A DNA stretch of 64,000 nt from positions 84,542 through 148,541 of the forward strand of contig JAJDWR010000084.1 of assembly GCA_022825505.1 (NCBI GenBank), in the 5' to 3' direction. This stretch comes from Gammaproteobacteria bacterium (GTDB taxonomy: Bacteria > Pseudomonadota > Gammaproteobacteria > Steroidobacterales > Rariloculaceae). A program made the translations under genes and the position numbers. The first letter of the stretch is position 1, and every line of letters begins with the position of its first letter. Shown piece by piece: positions 53,971 to 61,872 of the stretch. Below the pieces are notes generated by a model. That model ran no database searches and was not told the DNA's origin. It saw nothing but the letters and a program-made list of their open reading frames with translations.

Positions 53971-54411
53971 ATGCCAACGCCCGGCAAGTCCCCCGTCATT
54001 CCTTCGATGCGGTATGTGGATGCTCCGGCTGCGATTGAGTGGCTGTGCAGCGTGCTGGGCTTTTCGAAGCACCTGGTGGTGCCGCTTGAAGACGGCACCA
54101 TCGCCCACGCCCAGTTGGTTCTCGGTGATGGCATGATCATGTTGGGCAGTGCGCGCGACGACGAATACGGTCGGCTTGTCAAGGCGCCCGGGCCGAGCGG
54201 CGTGAATACGCAAAGCGCCTGCGTGGTGATTGACGATCCCGCTGCCGTTCACGAACGCGCCGTCACCGCAGGGGTGGAAATCGTCGTGCCGTTGCAGAAC
54301 CCTGAATACGGCGGCGAATTTTTTGCGTGCCGAGATCCGGAGGGGCACATCTGGAACATCGGCTCCTACGATCCATGGGAGGAGCCGTCGGCGACCCGGC
54401 CTGATCGATGA
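53971..54411 (+). CDS. VOC/PhnB-like glyoxalase family protein
   Basis: A 146-residue VOC-fold protein: SMRYVDAPAAIEWLCSVLGFSKHLVVPLEDGTIAHAQLVLGDGMIMLG, then FFACRDPEGHIWNIGSYDPWE. This is the PhnB/3-demethylubiquinone-methyltransferase-like subgroup. Function unknown. It lies between the quinone oxidoreductase and dinB on the same strand. Confidence 0.88.
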   Translation: MPTPGKSPVIPSMRYVDAPAAIEWLCSVLGFSKHLVVPLEDGTIAHAQLVLGDGMIMLGSARDDEYGRLVKAPGPSGVNTQSACVVIDDPAAVHERAVTAGVEIVVPLQNPEYGGEFFACRDPEGHIWNIGSYDPWEEPSATRPDR

Positions 54412-54450
54412 CTCTGTCCTACGTGGCATGGAGACACGTATCATCAGCCA

Positions 54451-55737
54451 ATGAGTGTTTTATGCCGCGACTGCGGCGACCGACAGGCTGCCGATGCCTA
54501 CAGGTGTTCGAAGTGCGATTCGGCGCGCGTCGTGCGCCACGATGAACTCCATGACCTGACCATCGCGCACCTGGACTGCGACGCGTTCTACGCGGCCATC
54601 GAAAAACGCGACCGGCCCGAATTGCGGGACGTGCCCGTCATCGTCGGCGGGCGGCACCGGGGCGTGGTCGCGGCCTGCTGTTACGTGGCGCGCACCTACG
54701 GCGTGCACTCGGCGATGCCCATGTTTCAGGCCTTGAGAGCGTGCCCCGATGCGGTCGTGATCAAGCCGGACATGAAGAAATACGTCGCCGTGGGCCGGGC
54801 CATGCGCGCGATGATGCAGGAGCTGACGCCGCTGGTGGAGCCGTTGTCCATCGACGAGGCGTTCATGGACATGTCCGGCACGGTCTCCCTGCACGGAGCC
54901 AGTCCCGCGCAATCGCTGTCGGCGCTTGCGCTCCGCGTTGAAGAGACGCACCGGATTACGGTCTCCATCGGTCTCAGCTACAACAAGTTCCTGGCCAAGA
55001 TCGCCTCGGACCTGGACAAGCCGCGTGGATTCTCGGTGATCGGCCGGGCAGAGGCCCGATCGTTTCTCGCCAAACAACCGGTGACCCTGCTCTGGGGTGT
55101 CGGGCCGGCAATGCGGCGGCGCCTGGCGAAGGACGGCATCACCCGCATCGGCCAGCTGGCGCGCCTGGGCGAGGACGAGGCGGTGAACCGCTACGGGCGC
55201 ATCGGCCGCAGGCTGTGGTCCTGCGCCCGCGGCGAAGACGACCGCCCGGTGGACCCGCGACGCGAGGCCAAGAGCATTTCCTCGGAGATTACCCTCGACA
55301 CGGATGTCGCCGACCCGGAACAGCTCCGACCAATCCTTTGGAAGCTGGCCGAAACGGTGTCCACGCGGATGAAAAAAGCGGGCGTGCAGGGCCGCAACGT
55401 GACGCTGAAGCTCAAGACCGCGGACTTTCGCCTGCTGACTCGCACGCGGCGGCTGGCTCAGCCGACGCGCTCCGCGGAGGCGATGTACGGAACGGCGGAA
55501 TCGTTGCTCTCGCGCGAAGCGGACGGGCGCGCGTTTCGCCTCATCGGAATCGGCGCTCACGGCCTGGTTGAGGCCGCCGATTCGCTTCAGGGCGATCTGC
55601 TCGAAGACAGGCCGGCGGAAAGCCCCGTCGACCGCGCGCTGGACCGTGTTCGCGAAAGGTTCGGCGAAGCGGCCATCGTCAAGGGCCGCGGCTTTGGAGT
55701 AAGCCTCGAGCGGCAAGGACCGTCAAAGGCGGAGTGA
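54451..55737 (+). CDS. dinB: DNA polymerase IV with N-terminal zinc ribbon
   Basis: A 428-residue Y-family translesion polymerase. It has the IAHLDCDAFYAAIEKRD palm motif, SIDEAFMDMSG with catalytic acids (~134), SIGLSYNKFLAKIASDLDKP, the helix-hairpin-helix LLWGVGPAMRRRLAKDGI and a little-finger domain. A Cys4 ribbon (Cys 5, 8, 19 and 22) precedes the polymerase core, an extension I know mostly from alphaproteobacterial DinB. The terminal beta-clamp motif is not obvious. It copies damaged DNA with low fidelity. Confidence 0.93.
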   Translation: MSVLCRDCGDRQAADAYRCSKCDSARVVRHDELHDLTIAHLDCDAFYAAIEKRDRPELRDVPVIVGGRHRGVVAACCYVARTYGVHSAMPMFQALRACPDAVVIKPDMKKYVAVGRAMRAMMQELTPLVEPLSIDEAFMDMSGTVSLHGASPAQSLSALALRVEETHRITVSIGLSYNKFLAKIASDLDKPRGFSVIGRAEARSFLAKQPVTLLWGVGPAMRRRLAKDGITRIGQLARLGEDEAVNRYGRIGRRLWSCARGEDDRPVDPRREAKSISSEITLDTDVADPEQLRPILWKLAETVSTRMKKAGVQGRNVTLKLKTADFRLLTRTRRLAQPTRSAEAMYGTAESLLSREADGRAFRLIGIGAHGLVEAADSLQGDLLEDRPAESPVDRALDRVRERFGEAAIVKGRGFGVSLERQGPSKAE

Positions 55738-55839
55738 AAAGCAATCCTGCGTGAAGCCGGCATTCGGTTTGGCCGGGTTCACGCTCGCCGGCGGTTGTGA
55801 CGGAAAGTGCATACCCTCGGCCGGAGGCCATCAAGCGGA

Positions 55840-55886
55840 TTGAATCTACCTTTCTGATTGTCTATAGTCAGACTAGGTCAGACTAG
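55840..55886 (+). promoter_or_regulatory. Promoter and operator of the Phd/PIN pair
   Basis: TTGAAT (55840-55845) and TATAGT (55863-55868) are 17 bases apart. Two perfect tandem copies of GTCAGACTAG (55867-55876 and 55877-55886) overlap the -10 end and stop 9 bases before the antitoxin ATG, as expected for an autoregulatory antitoxin site. Confidence 0.6.
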
Positions 55887-55895
55887 AAATGCGAC

Positions 55896-56141
55896 ATGGA
55901 ATCCATTCTCACACTCAGCGACGCAAAGGCCCGGCTCTCCGAAATTGTCAAGAAGGCGATCGATGGCGAGGAATTCATCATCACCCGGATGGGAGAGCCG
56001 GCCGTCAGAATCAGTCGCTACGAACCGCGGCGTAGCGTACCAAAACTCGGCGACCTTGCCGGCCAGATCCGCATCGCGGACAATTTTGAGGACTGGCCGC
56101 CCGACCTTGAGCAGGTTCTGGGGATAGCCGACTCGGAATGA
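55896..56141 (+). CDS. Phd/YefM-type antitoxin
   Basis: An 81-residue antitoxin with the Phd/YefM fold: ILTLSDAKARLSEIVKKAIDGEEFIITRMGEPAVRISRYEP, followed by an acidic tail (DLEQVLGIADSE) that binds the toxin. It represses its own promoter through the tandem repeats upstream. ATGA overlap with the toxin gene. Confidence 0.9.
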   Translation: MESILTLSDAKARLSEIVKKAIDGEEFIITRMGEPAVRISRYEPRRSVPKLGDLAGQIRIADNFEDWPPDLEQVLGIADSE

Positions 56142-56512
56142 GGTATCTGCTGGATACTCACGTTCTGCTCTGGGCGCGTTCGGCTCCCGACAAACTGTCC
56201 CGTGAGGCCATCGCTATCCTGGAATCACGGGAGAGCGAGTTGCACGTGAGCATGGCTACCCTGTGGGAATGCGCGATCAAGTCGAGCATCGGCAGATTGG
56301 ACGTTCCGAACAACTTCTACCGAATCGTCGCGCGCGAATACACGCTGCTCGGCATGGACATCACCCATCTTGAAGCCTACGCCAGTTTGCCGATGCATCA
56401 TCGTGACCCGTTCGACCGCCTGCTGATCGTGCAGGCGCAACTCGCTGGCCTGATACTGCTGACGCGCGACCGGAATATCGCCAGGTACGATGTTCCCATC
56501 GTCATGGTTTGA
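56138..56512 (+). CDS. PIN-domain toxin (Phd-associated VapC type)
   Basis: A 124-residue PIN-domain ribonuclease: RYLLDTHVLLWARSAPDKLS (Asp 6), SMATLWECAIKSSIGR (Glu), then HHRDPFDRLLIVQAQ (Asp residues) and LLTRDRNIARYDV. This DTHVLLW subgroup is regularly paired with Phd-type antitoxins. Complete, with all acidic residues. Confidence 0.92.
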   Translation: MRYLLDTHVLLWARSAPDKLSREAIAILESRESELHVSMATLWECAIKSSIGRLDVPNNFYRIVAREYTLLGMDITHLEAYASLPMHHRDPFDRLLIVQAQLAGLILLTRDRNIARYDVPIVMV

Positions 56513-56522
56513 TGGCGTTCGT

Positions 56523-58478
56523 CTATCGCAAATTTCCACGCAATGCCGATACTCGTTGCCGAAGATCGTCTGCGCTGACGTTCTCCGGGGTGACCGGTTC
56601 GCCGGCGACGATGTCCACGCGGCTCCAGTATCGTGACCACTGGCGGTGAAATGCTCCCTTGCCCTGGCGGCTGAAGAAGCTGCCCCAGAGGCCGCGCAGG
56701 GCCATCGGCACCACCGGTACGGGCGTTTCTCCGATGATCCGCTCGATTCCCGGGCGGAAGACGTCGATCTCGCCGTCGTGGGTCAGGTGGCCTTCCGGGA
56801 AGATGCACAGGAGGTGGCGCGACTGGAGTGCCCGGCGGATCTCCGCGAATGCGGCCTCGTAGGTATCCGGGTCGGCGCGCTTTGAGGTGATGGGGATGGT
56901 CCGGCTGGTGCGAAAGACGAAGTTCAGCACGGGAAGATCGTAGATGCTCCTGGCCATCACGAAACGGATCGGCCGCCGGATGGCCCCCGCCAGCAGCATC
57001 GCATCCACGTAGCTGACGTGGTTGCACACGATCACCGCCGGACCGCGTTCGGGAATGGCTTCCAGGTTCTCGTGGCGGACGCGGTACATGGAGTGCGACA
57101 GCAGCCACACCAGGAACCGCATGGTGAATTCCGGCACCTGCTGGAAGATGTAGCCCGCCACCACGGCGTTGGCGATGGCCACGAACAGGAACAGCGAGGG
57201 GATGCTGAGGTCCAGGTAGACGAGCCAGAGGATCGCAAGACCCGATCCGGCGACGAGGAACAGCGCGTTGAGGACGTTATTGGCGGCGATGATCCGGGCG
57301 CGGCGGTCGTCGGGCGTGCGCGCCTGGATATTGGCCTGCAGCGGCACCACGAACATCCCGGCAAACATGCCCATCAGTCCCAGGTCGATGAGCAGCCGCG
57401 GCGTGCCTTCGCCCGCCAGGAATTCGCTCGCCGTGCGCAGGCCTTCCGCATCGAGCTGGCCGATGGCGAAGTAAGAGTCGATACCGAATACGCTGATCCC
57501 GGCGGCGCCCAGGGGCACCAGGCCGATTTCCACCCGCCTGCCGGACAATTTTTCGCACAGCAACGAGCCCACGGCGATGGAAATGGTGAAGAAGGCCAGG
57601 ATCAGGGTCACGACACCCGAGTCGCCCGCCAGGTGCAGTCGCGTCAGGTTGGCGATCTGGGCCAGGTAGACGGAGCCGATGAGCCAGAACCAGGAAACTC
57701 CCAGTACCGACTGGAAGACCGCCTTCTTCTCCGCCGCCAGGCGTATGAGTCCCCAGGTTTCGGTCACCGGGTTCCAGGACACGGAGCCATGGAGCGCTGA
57801 CGGCGCCCGGGGGATGCCGAGGCTGGACAGATACCCCGTCACGGCAACCATCACCACCATGACCGAAAGAAACAGCGACACGCCCCCGCCGTTGTCCCCT
57901 GCGGCGGCGCCGCCGATGATGCCGCCGGCGATGGTGCCGAGCAGGATGGCCACGAGGGTGCCCATCTCCACCATGGCGTTGCCGCCGACGAGTTCGGTGT
58001 TGTGCAGGTGCTGGGGCAGGATCGCGAACTTGAGCGGCCCGAAGAAGGTGGACTGCACGCCCAGGAGAAAGACCACGCCAAGCAGCAGGGTGACGTTCTG
58101 TACGTACAGCGCCGCCGCCGCCAGCATGGCGACGGCGATCTCGCCGAGCTTGACGTAGCGGATCAGCCGCGACTTCTCGTAACGGTCCGCCAGCGTCCCG
58201 GCCGTGGCCGAGAACAGGAAAAACGGCAGGATCAGCAACCCGGCGGCGACATTGACCAGCAGATCCGTGGCGTCCTCGCTGATCATTCCCCCGTAGACGA
58301 GGATCAGCGTCAGCGCGAACTTGTACAGGTTGTCGTTGAAGGCCCCGAGGAACTGGGTGATGAACAGCGGCAACAGCCGTCGCGTGCGCAGCAGACCGAA
58401 CTGGGAGACACGCCCCGCCGGTACCTGCCGGGCGATGGCCGAGGGGTCGTCGCCAACGACGGTAGTTTCTGCTGACAT
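56523..58478 (-). CDS. MFS transporter / acyltransferase fusion (LplT-Aas-like)
   Basis: A 651-residue protein. Residues ~20-420 are an LplT-like MFS domain (QFLGAFNDNLYKFALTLILVYGG, LADRYEKSRLIRYVKLGE). Residues ~430-640 are a PlsC-type acyltransferase with VIVCNHVSYVDAMLL (NHx4D intact) and FPEGHLTHDG. In related Aas proteins an AMP-binding acyl-ACP ligase domain follows; it is missing here. The combination imports lysophospholipid and re-acylates it at the inner membrane. The ATG at 58478 fits the family. Confidence 0.9.
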   Translation of the reverse strand: MSAETTVVGDDPSAIARQVPAGRVSQFGLLRTRRLLPLFITQFLGAFNDNLYKFALTLILVYGGMISEDATDLLVNVAAGLLILPFFLFSATAGTLADRYEKSRLIRYVKLGEIAVAMLAAAALYVQNVTLLLGVVFLLGVQSTFFGPLKFAILPQHLHNTELVGGNAMVEMGTLVAILLGTIAGGIIGGAAAGDNGGGVSLFLSVMVVMVAVTGYLSSLGIPRAPSALHGSVSWNPVTETWGLIRLAAEKKAVFQSVLGVSWFWLIGSVYLAQIANLTRLHLAGDSGVVTLILAFFTISIAVGSLLCEKLSGRRVEIGLVPLGAAGISVFGIDSYFAIGQLDAEGLRTASEFLAGEGTPRLLIDLGLMGMFAGMFVVPLQANIQARTPDDRRARIIAANNVLNALFLVAGSGLAILWLVYLDLSIPSLFLFVAIANAVVAGYIFQQVPEFTMRFLVWLLSHSMYRVRHENLEAIPERGPAVIVCNHVSYVDAMLLAGAIRRPIRFVMARSIYDLPVLNFVFRTSRTIPITSKRADPDTYEAAFAEIRRALQSRHLLCIFPEGHLTHDGEIDVFRPGIERIIGETPVPVVPMALRGLWGSFFSRQGKGAFHRQWSRYWSRVDIVAGEPVTPENVSADDLRQRVSALRGNLR

Positions 58479-58739
58479 CGAGTGGCCGGGATCCGTTTGA
58501 GCGACCGGAGATAACCGCAAAGAATTGTGATTGTAGCCCACACGCTATCGACGGCTCACGGGAATGCTCCTAATGTTTGCCGTGCCGCCGCACCGGTCCG
58601 AACGGCTGGATTCCGCACGGATACGTCTGCGATTCTGTACGGTCTGGCTGAACCTGACTGCAAGTTCAGTGAAACGGTGCAAATGACGTGCTATAAGTGC
58701 GGCGGTTACGGAAGCGGTACAAGAACGCTGGAGCAAAAC

Positions 58740-60491
58740 ATGGCGAGCGTAGCGGAAGAACGAATTCGGTCCACGACGGCCGAGGACACCCTGGCGCAGA
58801 AAAGTCGGGATGCCGGTGTCATATCCGGCGGGCACCTGGTGGGAGCAGCCCTCGCCAACGCAGGCGTCGACACGATCTTCACGCTTTGCGGCGGACACAT
58901 CATCGATACCTACGACGGTTGCATCGACAACGACATTCGCATCGTCGATGTGCGCCATGAGCAGGTTGCCGCCCACGCCGCGGACGGCTACGCGCGCCAG
59001 ACCGGTGGTCTCGGCTGCGTGATCACCACGGCGGGGCCGGGGTTCACCAACGCGCTTACCGGCATCGCCACCGCGCTGCGTTCCGAGAGCCCGGTGCTGC
59101 ACATCGGCGGGCAGGGCGCCTTGACCCAGCACAAGATGGGCTCCCTCCAGGACCTGCCGCACGTGGACATTGCCGCCCCGATCACCAAGTTCTCCGCGGG
59201 CGTGCGCTCCACCGAGCGCATCGCCGACATGGTTGCCATGGCGGTTCGGGAATGCTTCGCCGGTGCCCCCGGGCCGAGTTATCTGGAAATCCCCCGCGAC
59301 ATTCTCGACGCCGAGGTGCCGATGGAGAAAGCCGTCATCCCGCAACCGGGGCACTATCGTGCATCCACCAAATCCATCGGCGACCCCGCCGATATCGAAA
59401 AGCTGGCCCAGTTGCTCGTGGAATCGGAGCGACCCGCCATCCTGCTGGGAACCCAGGTTTGGATGTGCCGGGGCCACCAGGAGGCCATCGCGCTGCTCAA
59501 GGGCCTCAACATCCCCGGCTACATGAACGGGGCGTCCCGCGGGCTGCTGCCCCCGGGCGATTCGCACTATTTCCACCGCACCCGGGGCGATGCCTTCAAG
59601 CAGGCCGACGTCATCGTCATCGCCGGTACGCCATTCGACTTCCGCATGGGCTACGGGCGGCGGCTGCGCGATGACGCCACGGTGGTGCACATCGACATGG
59701 ACTACAAGACGGTGGCCAGGAACCGGGACGTTTCTCTCGGCCTGGTGGGCGATCCCGGCGCGATTCTCGGCGCCGTGCTCGATGCGACCACCGGACTAAC
59801 CGACAACGGCGCGGCACGCCGAAGCGAATGGCTGGCCCACCTGCGCGCCATCGAAAAAATCAAGACCGAGCGGCTCATGCCGCTGTTTCTCTCCGATGCC
59901 GAGCCGATCCACCCGTACCGGGTGGCGTGGGAACTCAACGAGTTTCTCACCGAGAAAACCATCTACATCGGCGACGGGGGAGACGTGGTCACCATCAGCG
60001 CCCAGGCCGTGCAGCCGCGCGCGCCGGGCAACTGGATGGATCCGGGGGCGCTGGGCGGCCTCGGTGTGGGCACCGGCTTCGCAATGGCGTCGGGGCTGGC
60101 TCATCCGGACAAGGAGGTGCTGTGCTACTACGGCGACGGCTCCTTCGGAATGACCGCCTTCGACATGGAGACCGCCAACCGCTTCGGCGCGCCCTACATC
60201 GCCGTCATCGGCAACAACTCCGCCATGAACCAGATCCGCTACGGACAACTGGCCAAATACGGTGAGGTGCGCGGCAACGTGGGCAACCTGCTGGGCGACG
60301 TGCCGTTTTCGAAGTTCGCCGAAATGCTGGGCGGCTACGGCGAAGAGGTCCGCAGCCCCGGGCAGATTCAGCCCGCGCTGCAGCGGGCGCGGGAAGCGGT
60401 GGGTTCCACCGGCAAGTCGGCGGTGATCAACATCTGGGTGGACCCCCAGGAATGGGCGCCCGGCACCAAGCGCCAGACCATGTACAAGTAA
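58740..60491 (+). CDS. TPP-dependent lyase (oxalyl-CoA decarboxylase / 2-hydroxyacyl-CoA lyase-like)
   Basis: A 583-residue thiamine diphosphate enzyme. The PYR domain has GVDTIFTLCGGHIIDTYDG and the catalytic Glu in VRHEQVAAHAADGYAR. The central domain begins near SIGDPADIEKLAQLLVES. The PP domain has the TPP motif GDGSFGMTAFDMETANRFGAP ending in IGNN. It belongs to the acetolactate-synthase-like superfamily. Because an Frc-like CoA transferase and an acyl-CoA ligase follow, a CoA-thioester substrate such as oxalyl-CoA or a 2-hydroxyacyl-CoA is likely. That is context inference, as the sequence is not a close match to E. coli Oxc. Confidence 0.8.
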   Translation: MASVAEERIRSTTAEDTLAQKSRDAGVISGGHLVGAALANAGVDTIFTLCGGHIIDTYDGCIDNDIRIVDVRHEQVAAHAADGYARQTGGLGCVITTAGPGFTNALTGIATALRSESPVLHIGGQGALTQHKMGSLQDLPHVDIAAPITKFSAGVRSTERIADMVAMAVRECFAGAPGPSYLEIPRDILDAEVPMEKAVIPQPGHYRASTKSIGDPADIEKLAQLLVESERPAILLGTQVWMCRGHQEAIALLKGLNIPGYMNGASRGLLPPGDSHYFHRTRGDAFKQADVIVIAGTPFDFRMGYGRRLRDDATVVHIDMDYKTVARNRDVSLGLVGDPGAILGAVLDATTGLTDNGAARRSEWLAHLRAIEKIKTERLMPLFLSDAEPIHPYRVAWELNEFLTEKTIYIGDGGDVVTISAQAVQPRAPGNWMDPGALGGLGVGTGFAMASGLAHPDKEVLCYYGDGSFGMTAFDMETANRFGAPYIAVIGNNSAMNQIRYGQLAKYGEVRGNVGNLLGDVPFSKFAEMLGGYGEEVRSPGQIQPALQRAREAVGSTGKSAVINIWVDPQEWAPGTKRQTMYK

Positions 60492-60505
60492 TCGAGAACC
60501 GCACC

Positions 60506-61744
60506 ATGGACAAGGCTCTCTCCGGCATCCGCATACTCGACATGACCCACGTGCAGGCAGGCCCCACCTCAAGCCAGCTCATGGCTTTTCTCGGCGCCGA
60601 CGTGATCAAGGTCGAGTCGCCCTGGGGCGATGCCACCCGCAAGCAGTTGGTGGACATCCCCGGCGCCGACAGCCTGTACTTCACCATGCTCAACTGCAAC
60701 AAGCGCTCGATCACGCTTAACCTGAAGAATGATCGCGGCAAGGAGATCTTTACCAAACTGATCGAGTGCTGTGATGTGGTCATGGAGAACTTCGGTCCCG
60801 GCGTGCTCGACCGGCTCGGGTTCAGCTGGGAACAGGTTCAGAAGATCAACCCGCGCATCATCATGGCCTCCATCAAGGGGTTCGGCACCGAGGGTCCCTA
60901 CGCGGCGTTCAAGGCCTACGAGAACGTTGCCCAGGCCATGGGCGGCGCCATGAGCACGTCCGGTTTTCCGGACGGGGCGCCAGTGGTGACCGGCGCGCAG
61001 ATCGGCGACTCGGGCACGGGCGTGCACCTGATGGCCGGCATCCTGGCGGCGATCATCCAGCGCCAGCGCACCGGCCGCGGCCAGTACGTGGAATGCGCCA
61101 TGATGGACTGCGTGATGAACCTGGCGCGGGTCAAGTGGCGCGACCATCAGCGCCTCGACCACGGTCCGCTGGCGGAATACTCGAGCCAGGATTTCGAGGA
61201 CTTCACCCCCCGCGCCGGCAACGACTCCGGCGGCGGCCAGCTCGGCAACGCCATCCAGTGCAAGCCGGGCGGTCCCAACGACTACCTGTATGTGGTGGTC
61301 CAGGAGCATGTCTGGAACGCGCTGGCCAACCGGATCGGCGGCGAGGAATTGCTGAACGACCCGCGCTTCGTCAACATCGACGTGCGCCGCCAGAACCAGG
61401 GCGAGATGTGGGAACTGCTGACGGAATTCGCCGGCAACTACACCAAGCGCGAACTCATGGAGATTCTCAACGAGATCGACGTGCCCTGCGGCCCCATCAT
61501 GAGCACAAGGGACCTGGCCAACGACGATCACGTCAAGCTGCGCGAGATGTACGTGGAGCTGGATCACCCGCAACGCGGCAAGTGGTACAACCTGGGCTGT
61601 CCCATGAAGCTCTCCGACTCCCCGGTGGAGGTGAAGCGTTCGCCGATGCTCGGCGAGCACACCGACGAGGTCCTCAGTGAGGTGCTGGATTACGGCGGCG
61701 ACGAGATAGAGGATCTCAAGGCGGCGGGCGCGTTTACGCGGTGA
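60506..61744 (+). CDS. CaiB/BaiF (formyl-CoA transferase-like) CoA transferase
   Basis: A 412-residue class III CoA transferase very close in layout to formyl-CoA:oxalate CoA-transferase Frc: GIRILDMTHVQAGPTSSQLMAFLGADVIKVE, then RSITLNLKNDRGKEIF, RAGNDSGGGQLGNAIQCK and NYTKRELMEILNEIDVPCGP, ending with VKRSPMLGEHTDEVL. It transfers CoA between carboxylic acids. It begins 14 bases behind the TPP enzyme gene. Confidence 0.9.
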   Translation: MDKALSGIRILDMTHVQAGPTSSQLMAFLGADVIKVESPWGDATRKQLVDIPGADSLYFTMLNCNKRSITLNLKNDRGKEIFTKLIECCDVVMENFGPGVLDRLGFSWEQVQKINPRIIMASIKGFGTEGPYAAFKAYENVAQAMGGAMSTSGFPDGAPVVTGAQIGDSGTGVHLMAGILAAIIQRQRTGRGQYVECAMMDCVMNLARVKWRDHQRLDHGPLAEYSSQDFEDFTPRAGNDSGGGQLGNAIQCKPGGPNDYLYVVVQEHVWNALANRIGGEELLNDPRFVNIDVRRQNQGEMWELLTEFAGNYTKRELMEILNEIDVPCGPIMSTRDLANDDHVKLREMYVELDHPQRGKWYNLGCPMKLSDSPVEVKRSPMLGEHTDEVLSEVLDYGGDEIEDLKAAGAFTR

Positions 61745-61872
61745 GTTCGAGCTGTGCGGCCATGGCGCATTCGCGCTTTGGTTCGGTTGGCACGCCGCCG
61801 CGCGCCGGTAAGCCAGTGCGGTGAGGGCGATTCGCAATTCACCAGCGGCAGATAATTCGACAAGGAGAAACC

